This document shows positions 51,916 to 60,314 of a DNA stretch of 64,000 nt, in pieces (position 1 is the first letter of the stretch; every line of letters begins with the position of its first letter). The stretch is taken from the NCBI GenBank assembly GCA_943370355.1, contig CALRQP020000005.1:78980-142979 (forward strand), in the 5' to 3' direction. The stretch is from JADCGM01 sp943370355 (GTDB lineage: Bacteria > Pseudomonadota > Alphaproteobacteria > Sphingomonadales > Sphingomonadaceae). The notes below the pieces were generated by a model that worked only from the letters and a program-made list of their open reading frames with translations, was not told where the DNA came from and did not search any database. Made by a program: the position numbers and the translations under genes.

Positions 51916-53997
51916 ATGCGCCCAACCATCCTCAACCCATTGTTCGCCGAAGCGACCGCGCTGCCGGGCGTCGGCCCTGCGGTTGGCAAGGCATTGGCGC
52001 GGCTGGGGCTGAACCGTGCGGTTGATCTGCTGTTCCATCTGCCGGTCTCGGCGATCGAGCGCTTTCCGATCGAGGAGCTGTCGCCCGCCTGGGTCGACCG
52101 CGTCGTGACGATCGAAGTCGTGGTGCTCAACCATCTCGAAGGCCGCGGCAAAGTGCCGACGCGGGTCGCCTGCGTGGACCGCAACCATACGCCGCTGACG
52201 CTGGTCTATTTCGCCGACCGGGGCGGCTATGCGAAGAAAATCCTGCCCCCCGGCGAGCGCCGCCTGATCAGCGGCCGGCTCGAAGCCTATGGCTCGATTT
52301 TGCAGATGGTCCATCCGGACCATGTCCTGCCGGTCGGCGGCGGCGCGGCGATCCCCGAGCGCGAGCCGGTCTATGGCCTCACCGAGGGCATAACAAACAA
52401 GCGCATGGGCAGCCTCGTCGCGCTGGCCCGCGACCGCGCGCCGGACCTTCCCGAATGGATCGAGCCAAGCGTGCTTTCAACGCGAAACTGGCCGGGATGG
52501 AAGACGGCAACCGAGGCGGCGCACACCCTCTCGCCCGCTCATCCTGAGCTTGTCGAAGGAGCGCGGGATCGTCTCGCCTATGATGAGCTGCTCGCGAACC
52601 AGCTCGCGCTCATGCTGGTCCGCGCCGACACGCGACGTCGCAAGGGACGCGCGCTGCCGGGGACCGGGAAACTGACCTCGGCGCTGACCGGCAGCCTGCC
52701 CTGGCCGATGACGGGCGCGCAGCGGCGCGTGGCGGGCGAAATCGCCGGCGACCTCGCCCAATCCGCACCGATGCTGCGCCTGCTGCAAGGCGATGTCGGA
52801 TCGGGCAAGACGCTGGTCGCGCTGCTTGCGCTGCTGACGGCTGTTGAGAGCGGCGCGCAGGGTGCCTTCCTCGCCCCGACCGAAATTCTTGCCCGCCAGC
52901 ACTTCGCCAATCTGACCGCAATGCTCGGCGGCCTGCCGGTGCGCGTCGCCATCCTCACCGGCCGGGAGAAGGGCCGGGCGCGCGCCGATACGCTCGCTGC
53001 GCTCGCTGCGCATGAGATCGACATATTGGTGGGCACGCATGCGATCTTTCAGGACGCTGTCGGTTACCGCGACCTCGGCCTCGTCGTCATCGACGAGCAG
53101 CATAAATTCGGCGTGCATCAGCGCATGCTCATGCAGGCCAAGGCGGTGCGCCCGCCGCATATGCTCGTGATGACCGCGACCCCGATCCCGCGCACGCTCA
53201 CGCTGACCGTCTATGGCGAGATGGACGTCTCCCGGCTCGACGAAATGCCGCCCGGCCGCCAGCCGATCGACACGCGCGTCGTTGGGCTGGAACGGCTACT
53301 GGAAATTTACGAGGCGCTCGGCCGGCATGTGGCAGCGGGCGGTCAGGCTTATTGGGTGTGCCCGCTCGTCGAGGAGTCGGAAACCGGCGATCTCGCCGCC
53401 GCCGAGGCCCGTGCGGCGAGCCTGCGCGAGCGCTTCGGTCCTGCCATCGGCCTCGTGCACGGTCGCATGAAAGGGCCCGACAAGGACGCCGCAATGGCGG
53501 CGTTTCAGGCGGGTGAGACGCGCGTCCTTGTCGCGACGACGGTCATCGAGGTCGGCGTCGATGTGCCCAATGCGACGCTGATCATCGTCGAACAGGCCGA
53601 ACGCTTCGGCCTCGCGCAACTGCACCAGCTGCGCGGCCGCGTCGGCCGGGGGAGTGGCAAGTCAGTCTGCCTGCTGCTGCGCGCACCGAGCGTGTCGGAA
53701 ACCGCCAAGGCGCGCCTGGGCCTCATGCGCGAAACCAACGATGGCTTCCGCATCGCTGAGGAGGACCTCAAATTGCGCGGCGCGGGCGAAATCCTCGGCA
53801 CCAAGCAAAGCGGCGACGTCGAATTCCGCATCGCCGATCCGGCCCAGATCGCCGACCTGCTGCCGATGGCAAGGGACGACGCCCGCCTCCTCGTCGACCG
53901 CGACGGCGGCCTGGCCAGCGAGCGAGGCCAAGCGGCACGCACGCTGCTGTACCTGTTCGAGCGGGATGCGGCAGTGGGGTTGTTGAAGGCAGGGTAA
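51916..53997 (+). CDS. recG: ATP-dependent DNA helicase RecG with repeat-encoded linker
   Basis: A 693-residue replication-fork regression helicase. Wedge domain: LPGVGPAVGKALARLG and LLFHLPVSAIERF; the helicase core has LLQGDVGSGKTLVALLAL (Walker A), APTEILARQHF, VIDEQHKFGVHQR, MTATPIPRTL, VATTVIEVGVDVP and QLRGRVGRG. Between wedge and core, residues about 204-220 read SPAHPELVEGARD; this is encoded by a dispersed palindromic repeat that is also found outside genes. The rest is of ordinary length, so the protein is probably functional. Confidence 0.96.
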   Translation: MRPTILNPLFAEATALPGVGPAVGKALARLGLNRAVDLLFHLPVSAIERFPIEELSPAWVDRVVTIEVVVLNHLEGRGKVPTRVACVDRNHTPLTLVYFADRGGYAKKILPPGERRLISGRLEAYGSILQMVHPDHVLPVGGGAAIPEREPVYGLTEGITNKRMGSLVALARDRAPDLPEWIEPSVLSTRNWPGWKTATEAAHTLSPAHPELVEGARDRLAYDELLANQLALMLVRADTRRRKGRALPGTGKLTSALTGSLPWPMTGAQRRVAGEIAGDLAQSAPMLRLLQGDVGSGKTLVALLALLTAVESGAQGAFLAPTEILARQHFANLTAMLGGLPVRVAILTGREKGRARADTLAALAAHEIDILVGTHAIFQDAVGYRDLGLVVIDEQHKFGVHQRMLMQAKAVRPPHMLVMTATPIPRTLTLTVYGEMDVSRLDEMPPGRQPIDTRVVGLERLLEIYEALGRHVAAGGQAYWVCPLVEESETGDLAAAEARAASLRERFGPAIGLVHGRMKGPDKDAAMAAFQAGETRVLVATTVIEVGVDVPNATLIIVEQAERFGLAQLHQLRGRVGRGSGKSVCLLLRAPSVSETAKARLGLMRETNDGFRIAEEDLKLRGAGEILGTKQSGDVEFRIADPAQIADLLPMARDDARLLVDRDGGLASERGQAARTLLYLFERDAAVGLLKAG
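52539..52561. repeat. CCTGAGCTTGTCGAAGG repeat within recG
   Basis: TCATCCTGAGCTTGTCGAAG (52539-52558), followed by GAG, codes for HPELVEG in the RecG linker (residues 209-215). The core is the same as in the noncoding copy at 23137-23155. Confidence 0.85.
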
Positions 53998-54000
53998 GTT

Positions 54001-54025
54001 CCCCTCTCCCCTCAAGGGAGAGGGG
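54001..54025. terminator. Hairpin between recG and tyrS, containing the tyrS stop
   Basis: CCCCTCTCCC and GGGAGAGGGG form a perfect 10-bp stem with a CTCAA loop. The tyrS stop (54012-54014) lies in the loop and its last codons (Thr-Pro-Leu-Pro) in the stem. It can act on both convergent transcripts, but has no T-run. Confidence 0.6.
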
Positions 54026-55229
54026 TCAGGATGCCGTGACGCTTCTTCCCTGCCGAAATGCGCGCGCCCGCAGACACCATCGCGGCGTCGCTCGCGACGG
54101 ACTCGCCGTCGATGCGTGCGCCGCCGCCCGCAACCAGTCGTCGGGCCTCGCCCTTCGAGCTTGCGAAGCCGAGACCGACGAGCGCATCGAGAATGGAAAT
54201 CGGCCCGGCTACTGCGAAGCTTGGAAGGTCTTGGCCCGCGCCGCCGGCGAAGGTCGACGCGGCCGTGCTGGCCGCCGCCGCTGCGGCTTCGGCACCCCGG
54301 CACAGCGTCGTCGCAGCATTGGCGAGCTCGATCTTCGCCGCGTTGATCTCGGCGCCCTGCAGCGCCTCCAACCGTGCAATTTCATCCAGCGGCATATCAG
54401 TAAACAGTCGCAGGAATTTGCCGACATCGCGGTCGTCGGTGTTGCGCCAGAATTGCCAGTAATCCCAAGTCGGCAGGCTGTCCTCGTGCAGCCAGACCGC
54501 GCCGGCGGCGGTCTTTCCCATTTTGGCGCCATCGGCGGTGGTGATCAGCGGTGTGGTCACGCCGAACACGTCGGCCCCAGCCATGCGCCGGGTGAGGTCG
54601 GTCCCGCCGACGATATTGCCCCATTGGTCCGAGCCGCCCATTTGGAGCCGGCAATTCTCGCGGCGGAACAGTTCGAGGAAATCATAGGCTTGCAGGATCA
54701 TGTAGTTGAACTCGAGGAAGCTCAGATTCTGCTCGCGCTCGAGGCGCAGCCGCACCGAATCGCGGGTCAGCATCGCGTTGACCGAGAAATGCCGTCCGAC
54801 GTCGCGCAGGAATGGGATGTAGGCGAGCCCTGCCAGCCACTCGTCATTGTCGAGCATGATCGCATCCGACGGCCCGTCGCCGAAGGTCAGGAAGCGTTCG
54901 AAAATGCGCTTGATCGAGGCCTTGTTGGCATCGAGCGTCGGCTGATCGAGCAGGGTGCGGCTCGCGTCCTTGCCGCTCGGATCGCCGACCTTCGACGTGC
55001 CGCCGCCCATCAGCACAATGGGGCGGTGCCCGGTCTGCTGCATACGGCGCAGCAGCATGATCGAGACAAGATTGCCGACGTGCAGGCTCGGCGCGGTGCA
55101 GTCGAAGCCGATATAGCCGGTCACCGGCTCCTTGATGGCGAGCGCATCGAGCGCCGCCGGATCGGTGATCTGGTGGACATAGCCGCGCTCGTCTAGGAGG
55201 CGGAGGAAGTCGGATTTATGCGCGCTCAT
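54012..55229 (-). CDS. tyrS: Tyrosyl-tRNA synthetase
   Basis: Class I aminoacyl-tRNA synthetase, 405 residues. GYIGFDCTAPSLHVGNLV includes the HIGH-like HVGN; the tyrosine pocket has LQMGGSDQWGNIVGG, and the KMSKS loop is KMGKT. The C-terminal S4 domain is present (LGFASSKGEARRLVAGGGARIDGE). The start ATG 55229 gives MSAHKSDFLRLL. The protein ends in PLP encoded within a palindromic hairpin, a slight change from typical C termini. It diverges from anmK, with 29 bp between the starts. Confidence 0.97.
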   Translation of the reverse strand: MSAHKSDFLRLLDERGYVHQITDPAALDALAIKEPVTGYIGFDCTAPSLHVGNLVSIMLLRRMQQTGHRPIVLMGGGTSKVGDPSGKDASRTLLDQPTLDANKASIKRIFERFLTFGDGPSDAIMLDNDEWLAGLAYIPFLRDVGRHFSVNAMLTRDSVRLRLEREQNLSFLEFNYMILQAYDFLELFRRENCRLQMGGSDQWGNIVGGTDLTRRMAGADVFGVTTPLITTADGAKMGKTAAGAVWLHEDSLPTWDYWQFWRNTDDRDVGKFLRLFTDMPLDEIARLEALQGAEINAAKIELANAATTLCRGAEAAAAAASTAASTFAGGAGQDLPSFAVAGPISILDALVGLGFASSKGEARRLVAGGGARIDGESVASDAAMVSAGARISAGKKRHGILTPLP

Positions 55230-55258
55230 GGCGCGGCGCTTAGCATGGAGGCCGGAGA

Positions 55259-56383
55259 GTGGGTAGGGACCGGCTGGCGATCGGCCTGATGTCGGGGACG
55301 TCGATGGACGGCATCGATGCCGCGCTCATCGAAACCGATGGCGAGGGGCTGGCGCGGCCGCTCGATTTCCTGTTCCGGCCCTATGACGAAGCAATGCGTG
55401 GGCAACTGCGCCGAGCGATCGAAATCGCGCTGGCGATGGAGGCACCGGGGCCGCATCGCGAGATCGATGCCACCGCGCTCGACCTGACCGTCGCGCATGA
55501 TGAGGCGGTGTCGGCGCTGCTGGAGCAGGCGGGAGTCGGACCCGACGATATCGAACTGATCGGCTTCCACGGCCAAACCATTGCGCACCGGCCAGACCGC
55601 GGCTGGACCTGGCAGATCGGCGACGGTGAATTGCTGGCGAAGCTGAGCGGCATCGCGGTGGTCAATGATTTCCGCTCGGCCGATGTTGCGGCGGGGGGGC
55701 AGGGCGCACCGCTCGTCCCCCTGTACCACGGCGCGCTGATAGAGCCGTTGCGCGAAGTGGGCGATCTCGGCTGCCGTCAGGCGGTGGCGGTGCTCAACCT
55801 GGGCGGCGTCGGCAATTTGACCTGGTTCGGCAGTCGCGACGGCGACATCCTCGCGTTCGACACCGGGCCCGGCAATGCACTGATCGACGATTGGGTGCGT
55901 GCGCATGGCGCAGGCGACCGCGACGAAGGCGGGGCACTCGCAGCGTCGGGCACCGTGCATCATGACGTGCTTACCGCAATGTGCGACTTGCCCTGGTTCG
56001 ACCTGCCGCCGCCCAAATCGCTCGATCGGCATGATTTTTCGACCCAGCCGGCGCGCGGCCTGTCGGCCGCTGATGGCGCGGCGACCTTGACGGCCTTTAC
56101 GGCGGAGACGGTGCGCCTCGCGCTCGGTCATGCGCCCGAACCGACGGCGCGGCTGCTCGTGACCGGCGGCGGGCGGCACAATGCGACGCTGATGCGAATG
56201 CTGCGCGAGCGACTGAACATGCCCGTCGAGCCGGTCGAGGCGGTCGGCTGGAATGGCGATGGTCTAGAGGCGGAGGCCTTTGCCTATCTGGCGGTGCGTG
56301 CCGCCGAGCGACTGCCGACAAGTCTGCCGGGGACGACTGGTGTCAGGGAACCAACCAGCGGCGGGCGGCTTCATCGTCCATGA
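55259..56383 (+). CDS. anmK: Anhydro-N-acetylmuramic acid kinase
   Basis: Recycles cell-wall anhydro-MurNAc to MurNAc-6-phosphate. The 374-residue sugar-kinase fold protein has IGLMSGTSMDGIDAALIE (phosphate 1), GFHGQTIAHRPD, VNDFRSADVAAGGQGAPLVPLYH, LNLGGVGNLTWF, FDTGPGNALIDDWV and LLVTGGGRHNATLM. Start GTG 55259 follows GGAGG with seven bases of spacing. It overlaps the next small gene by four bases. The murQ etherase usually needed next is not adjacent. Confidence 0.95.
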   Translation: MGRDRLAIGLMSGTSMDGIDAALIETDGEGLARPLDFLFRPYDEAMRGQLRRAIEIALAMEAPGPHREIDATALDLTVAHDEAVSALLEQAGVGPDDIELIGFHGQTIAHRPDRGWTWQIGDGELLAKLSGIAVVNDFRSADVAAGGQGAPLVPLYHGALIEPLREVGDLGCRQAVAVLNLGGVGNLTWFGSRDGDILAFDTGPGNALIDDWVRAHGAGDRDEGGALAASGTVHHDVLTAMCDLPWFDLPPPKSLDRHDFSTQPARGLSAADGAATLTAFTAETVRLALGHAPEPTARLLVTGGGRHNATLMRMLRERLNMPVEPVEAVGWNGDGLEAEAFAYLAVRAAERLPTSLPGTTGVREPTSGGRLHRP

Positions 56384-56691
56384 AGATGGTCATTCTCGCG
56401 GGATTGCTGCTGTCCGCGCCAGCATATGCCTCGTCGCCTGCAGCTTGGGCCGAACTGGACAATCGAGCCAAAAAAGCTTGCGCACAGGCCAGCGGCTTCA
56501 GGGAGCCGCTGGTGTCGCCCGCCACGGTCCGGTTCAGCGATACGCTTGGACTCGATATGCGGCTCGTTGCCGGCATCTATCCGCAACCGCACATGAAGGG
56601 CGCGCGAGGACAGGTGCTGTGCGCCTATAACCGCCGCACTGGGGCGACCGAAGTCCAGGACGCGGACGCGTGGCGGCCTCGCACCAAATAG
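56380..56691 (+). CDS. Small exported protein, unknown
   Basis: 103 residues with a signal peptide (MKMVILAGLLLSAPAYAS) and a mature part with two cysteines (KKACAQASGF and GQVLCAYNRRTG) that could form a disulfide. The ATG overlaps the anmK stop by four bases, so the two are translated together. The strand-like pattern VRFSDTLGLDMRLVAGIYP suggests a small beta domain. I do not recognise the family. A periplasmic role near wall recycling is possible, but rests only on position. Confidence 0.7.
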   Translation: MKMVILAGLLLSAPAYASSPAAWAELDNRAKKACAQASGFREPLVSPATVRFSDTLGLDMRLVAGIYPQPHMKGARGQVLCAYNRRTGATEVQDADAWRPRTK

Positions 56692-56701
56692 CATTTCTGT
56701 C

Positions 56702-56730
56702 TTGACATTTACGAACCAATATGGTTCAAT
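56702..56730 (+). promoter_or_regulatory. Promoter-like site with palindromic operator
   Basis: TTGACA (56702-56707) with a 17-nt spacer to TTCAAT (56725-56730). GAACCAATATGGTTC (56713-56727), a dyad with 6-bp arms, fills the spacer, as in TetR-type operators. Downstream on the plus strand only the antisense of a hydrolase gene follows, so the target is missing or is a small RNA. Confidence 0.4.
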
Positions 56731-56772
56731 ACAACTCGATCTTTCTCATCGTCGAGTCGCAAGGAACGGACG

Positions 56773-57420
56773 TCAGCGGCCGCTGGCGAGGCGCATGTCG
56801 AGGTAGCGGTCCATCGAACCCTGCAGCTGGTCCATCTCATGCTCGAAGAAGTGATTCGCGCCTTCGATCACGTCATAATCGATGACGATGTGCCGCTGGG
56901 TGCGCAGCTTGTCGACGAGCTTCTGGACGCCGCCGATCGTGACGACCTCGTCCGCCGAGCCCTGCACGATGATGCCCGACGATGGGCAGGGGGCGAGGAA
57001 GCCAAAGTCGTACATGTTTGCGGGCGGGGCGACCGAGATGAAGCCCTTGATCTCCGGCCGGCGCATCAGCAGCTGCATGCCGATCCACGCGCCAAAGCTG
57101 AAGCCGCCGACCCAGACGAAGGGTGCTTCGGGGTTGATCTGCTGCATCCAGTCGAGCGCCGAGGCGGCGTCCGAAAGCTCGCCGATGCCGTTGTCGAACA
57201 CGCCTTGGCTCCGGCCGACGCCGCGGAAGTTGAAGCGCAGCGTCGCGAAGCCGCGCTTCACGAACATCTGGTACATGCCCTGCACGATGCGGTTGTTCAT
57301 CGTGCCGCCGCCCTGCGGATGCGGGTGCAGGATCAGCGCGAGCGGGGCACGCGGCCGCGAGGCGGGCTGGTAGCGGCCTTCGAGGCGGCCCTCGGGACCG
57401 GCGAAAATGACTTCGGGCAT
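56773..57420 (-). CDS. Alpha/beta hydrolase
   Basis: A 215-residue hydrolase: LALILHPHPQGGGTMNNRIV (oxyanion region), LRFNFRGVGRSQGVFDNG, the nucleophile in VWVGGFSFGAWIGMQLL, and the late His in EGANHFFEHEM. It belongs to the group of small esterase-like proteins (COG2945) that are often annotated without a known substrate. The start ATG 57420 is unambiguous. It diverges from the cysteine desulfurase genes with 89 bp between starts. Confidence 0.9.
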   Translation of the reverse strand: MPEVIFAGPEGRLEGRYQPASRPRAPLALILHPHPQGGGTMNNRIVQGMYQMFVKRGFATLRFNFRGVGRSQGVFDNGIGELSDAASALDWMQQINPEAPFVWVGGFSFGAWIGMQLLMRRPEIKGFISVAPPANMYDFGFLAPCPSSGIIVQGSADEVVTIGGVQKLVDKLRTQRHIVIDYDVIEGANHFFEHEMDQLQGSMDRYLDMRLASGR

Positions 57421-57509
57421 GGGCGGTTCTGCTCTCGTGTCGGGTATGCGCTGGGAAGCGGCGGTCTATATATGGGCGGGACAACCACTTGCAACCGGAA
57501 CGAGGCCGA

Positions 57510-58598
57510 GTGACCCGCGCCGCCGCCTATCTCGACTGGAACGCCACCGCGCCGATGGAGTCGGCGGCGGTTGCCGCGATGGCCGAGGCCGCGCGCGACT
57601 GGGCCAATCCGTCGAGCATCCATGCGGCGGGCCGGAAGGCGCGGGGGCTGGTCGAGAGTGCGCGGGACTCGGTCGCTCGGTCGCTGGGGTGCGTCGCCGG
57701 GCAGATCGTGTTCACCGGTGGCGGGACCGAGGCGCTGGGGCTGGCATTGGGCGGCGTGGCTGCGCCGCGCCGGTTGATCAGTGCCGTCGAGCATGATGCG
57801 GTGCGGGCGCAGGCGGATGGGGCAGGGCCCATCCCTGTCGATGGCGAGGGTGTCGTCGACCTGGCGGCGCTGGCGGCGATGCTGGCGGAGGGGCCGGCGC
57901 TGGTCGCGGTGATGCATGTCAACAACGAGACCGGGGTGATCCAGCCGATCGCCGAGATCGCGCGCATCGTGCGGGAGGCCGGCGGCCAGCTGCTCGTCGA
58001 TGCGGTGCAGTCGGCTGGGAAGCTGGCGCTGCCCGACGGGGATTTCGTCGCGGTGTCGGCGCACAAGCTCGGCGGGCCGCCGGGGGTCGGGGCACTGATC
58101 GTGCGTTGCGCCGACGGGATCGAGGCGGTGCAGAAGGGCGGCGGGCAGGAGCGGGGCTTGCGGGCTGGCACCGAGAATTTGCCGGGCATCGCCGGGTTTG
58201 CGGCGGCGCTTCGGGAGCGAGCCAATCGCGAATGGCTCGGGAAAGTAGAGCGGCTGCGGGATGGGCTGGAGGCCAGGTTGCTCACAGGTGGGGCGGAGGT
58301 GTTTGGCAGCGGCGCACCGCGCATCGGGACGACCAGTTCGATCCGCATGCCGGGGGTGGCGGCATCGACCCAGGTGATGGCGCTCGACCTCGCCGGTTTC
58401 GCGGTGTCGAGCGGGGCGGCCTGCTCGTCGGGCAAGGTCAAGACCAGCCATGTGCTGACCGCAATGGGCGCGAGCGCCGCGGCGGCGGGGGAGACGATCC
58501 GTGTGAGTCTCGGCTGGCGGACGACAGCGGCGGAGGTTGAATCTTTCGGCGATGCTTGGATTGAACTGGCCGGGCGGCTGTCGCGGCGGGCGGCGTAA
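57510..58598 (+). CDS. Cysteine desulfurase (first of two)
   Basis: PLP enzyme of 362 residues releasing sulfur from cysteine for Fe-S clusters or tRNA thiolation. It has YLDWNATAPM, EHDAVRAQ, the PLP lysine in VSAHKLGGPPGVGAL, and the catalytic loop SSGAACSSGKVKTSHVL with its Cys. GTG 57510 was chosen over TTG 57489, which would add seven codons; a GAGG element lies four bases before the GTG. Compared with its neighbour it has shorter insertions. The two genes are 27% or more divergent by eye and are not recent copies. Confidence 0.9.
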   Translation: MTRAAAYLDWNATAPMESAAVAAMAEAARDWANPSSIHAAGRKARGLVESARDSVARSLGCVAGQIVFTGGGTEALGLALGGVAAPRRLISAVEHDAVRAQADGAGPIPVDGEGVVDLAALAAMLAEGPALVAVMHVNNETGVIQPIAEIARIVREAGGQLLVDAVQSAGKLALPDGDFVAVSAHKLGGPPGVGALIVRCADGIEAVQKGGGQERGLRAGTENLPGIAGFAAALRERANREWLGKVERLRDGLEARLLTGGAEVFGSGAPRIGTTSSIRMPGVAASTQVMALDLAGFAVSSGAACSSGKVKTSHVLTAMGASAAAAGETIRVSLGWRTTAAEVESFGDAWIELAGRLSRRAA

Positions 58599-58605
58599 GG
58601 AAAGG

Positions 58606-58689
58606 CCCACCCCTACCCCTCCCCAAGGGGAGGGGACGCAGGTTTCTAAGGATGGCGTCCCCTCCCCTTGGGGAGGGGTAGGGGTGGGG
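58606..58689. repeat. Perfect 34-bp inverted repeat between the two desulfurase genes
   Basis: The unit GCGTCCCCTCCCCTTGGGGA plus GGGGTAGGGGTGGG (58655-58688) is exactly complementary to 58606-58639, with 15 bp between. Each arm has an internal hairpin. The arms run in the order opposite to that of the related pair inside the helicase gene at 16194-16308. Confidence 0.95.
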
Positions 58690-58740
58690 CCACACAGCGC
58701 AGGATGACGGTGCCGCGCACCGCATGCTAAACCCCACCCC

Positions 58741-59859
58741 ATGCCCGCGCCGATCTATCTCGATTATCAGGCGACGACCCCGCTCTGTGCCGAGGCGCGG
58801 GCGGCGATGGCACCCTATCTCGATGCGAAGTTCGGTAATCCGCATTCGGAGCACCGCTATGGCTGGGAGGCCGATGCCGGGGTCGAGGTCGCGCGCAGCC
58901 AGGTCGCCTCGCTGATCGGTGTCGCGCCGGAGACGGTGATCTTCACCAGCGGCGCAACCGAGGCGGCGAACCTTGCGCTGAAGGGCGTCCTGTCCGCCTC
59001 GCCGCGCCGCCGCATCGTCACATTGGCGACCGAGCATAGCTGCGTGCTGGAAAGCGCGCGCTGGCTGGAGTCGGTCGGGGCGGAGCTGACCTTGCTCGGC
59101 GTGGATGTCGATGGGCTGGTGCGGCTGGACGAGCTGGCAGCGGCGCTCGGCGACGATGTTGCGCTGGTCGCGGTCGCGGCGGTCAACAATGAGATCGGGG
59201 TGATCCAGCCACTGGCCGAGATCGCGGAGCTGGCGAAGGCGGCAGGCGCGCTGACCTTCGTCGATGCGGCGCAGGCGGCGGGCAAGATCGCGCTCGATGC
59301 GCGCGGCTTTGACCTCGTCTCGCTGTCAGCGCACAAGCTGTATGGGCCCAAGGGCATCGGTGCGCTCTATGTGAAGCCGGGCACCCCCCTCGCCCCGCAG
59401 ATGCATGGCGGCGGGCAGGAGGGGGACGGCCTGCGTTCGGGCACGCTGTCGCCGGCACTGTGCGCGGGGTTCGGCGCGGCAGCGGCGCTGGCAGGCGCGC
59501 GGATGGCGAAGGATGCCGCGCATGCCGCAGCGCTGTGGGACCGCATGGTCGCCGGACTGCCGCCGCACCGTATCAACGGCTCGACCACGCACCGCTGGCA
59601 CGGCAATGTCAATGTGAGTTTCGAGGGCGTCGACGGCGCGCGGCTGCTCTCCGATGTGCTGCGCAGTGTCGCGCTGTCGTCGGGCGCAGCCTGTGCGGCG
59701 GCGAAGGGCAAGCCGAGCCATGTGCTCGCGGCGCTGGGACTGTCCGAGGGATTGGCGCGCGCGACGCTGCGTATGGGCTGGGGCCGCGAAACCAGCGCCG
59801 CCGACATCGATGCCGCCGCCGCCGCGATCCGCGGTGCGGTCGCCGCACAGGGGAGATAG
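58741..59859 (+). CDS. Cysteine desulfurase (IscS/NifS type, second of two)
   Basis: A 372-residue PLP enzyme: YLDYQATTPLC, the substrate-binding FGNPHSEHRYGWEA, TEHSCVLESA, the PLP lysine in LSAHKLYGPKGIGALYV, and the mobile catalytic loop SSGAACAAAKGKPSHVL. With the first desulfurase upstream and a 2Fe-2S ferredoxin directly downstream (start 6 bp after the stop), it fits an Fe-S assembly operon resembling ISC, although no scaffold gene (iscU) is in the window. ATG 58741 is the natural start. Confidence 0.92.
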   Translation: MPAPIYLDYQATTPLCAEARAAMAPYLDAKFGNPHSEHRYGWEADAGVEVARSQVASLIGVAPETVIFTSGATEAANLALKGVLSASPRRRIVTLATEHSCVLESARWLESVGAELTLLGVDVDGLVRLDELAAALGDDVALVAVAAVNNEIGVIQPLAEIAELAKAAGALTFVDAAQAAGKIALDARGFDLVSLSAHKLYGPKGIGALYVKPGTPLAPQMHGGGQEGDGLRSGTLSPALCAGFGAAAALAGARMAKDAAHAAALWDRMVAGLPPHRINGSTTHRWHGNVNVSFEGVDGARLLSDVLRSVALSSGAACAAAKGKPSHVLAALGLSEGLARATLRMGWGRETSAADIDAAAAAIRGAVAAQGR

Positions 59860-59864
59860 GCCGC

Positions 59865-60200
59865 ATGACCAGGGTGCGCTTCGTGTCGGCCGACGGCCGC
59901 AGCTCGGTCGATACCGAGGGCGCCCCCGGCACGCGGCTGCTCGAACTGGCGCAGGCCAAGGGCCAGCCGCTGGAGGGCACCTGCGAAGGCGCGATGGCCT
60001 GTTCGACCTGCCATGTCATCGTCGCCGAAGCCGATTTCGCCAAACTGCCCCCGGCGAGCGGCGACGAGGAGGATATGCTCGACTTCGCCTATGGCGTGAC
60101 GCGCACCAGCCGGCTGGCGTGTCAGATCATGCTGGGGGAGAGCCTCGACAGCATCGAGGTGCGGATGCCGGGGGGCAGTGCGAATATGCAGGGTCGGTGA
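59865..60200 (+). CDS. fdx: 2Fe-2S ferredoxin (adrenodoxin type)
   Basis: A 111-residue ferredoxin with the cluster motif CEGAMACSTCHVIV (three Cys) and the fourth Cys in TSRLACQIML, as in ISC-type ferredoxins that donate electrons for cluster assembly. The C-terminal tail IEVRMPGGSANMQGR is encoded by a stretch duplicated at 60886-60921. ATG 59865 has GGGGAG upstream. Third gene of the desulfurase operon. Confidence 0.93.
   Translation: MTRVRFVSADGRSSVDTEGAPGTRLLELAQAKGQPLEGTCEGAMACSTCHVIVAEADFAKLPPASGDEEDMLDFAYGVTRTSRLACQIMLGESLDSIEVRMPGGSANMQGR
60165..60200. repeat. Left direct repeat (ferredoxin 3' end)
   Basis: 36 bp ending at the fdx stop; it matches 60886-60921 at 33 of 36 positions in the same orientation. 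Together they bracket the palindromes and the yefM-yoeB module. Confidence 0.85.
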
Positions 60201-60215
60201 TCGCCGAAGATCACC

Positions 60216-60294
60216 CGTCATCCTGACGAACGTCAGGATCTCCTTGAGAGTAGCGGCTACCCGGAGGGAGATCCTGACTTTCGTCAGAATGACG
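60216..60294. repeat. Pair of GTCATCCTGAC palindromes in inverted order
   Basis: 60216-60243 and 60267-60294 are inverted copies of the same hairpin unit (loops GAAC and, read on the minus strand, GAAA). The stem differs from the 5329-5356 copy by paired changes (CCGGC/GCCGG against CTGAC/GTCAG). Confidence 0.85.
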
Positions 60295-60314
60295 AGGGAC
60301 GGTAGGGCCCGGCT

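Noticed and set aside
56722..56890. Possible tiny ORF after the orphan promoter (MVQYNSIFLIVE...)
   Set aside because: It soon becomes the antisense of the hydrolase gene with random-looking composition and lacks a Shine-Dalgarno sequence.
57510..59859. Recent tandem duplication of cysteine desulfurase
   Set aside because: The two proteins share motifs but differ widely elsewhere, so they are old paralogs with possibly separate roles.
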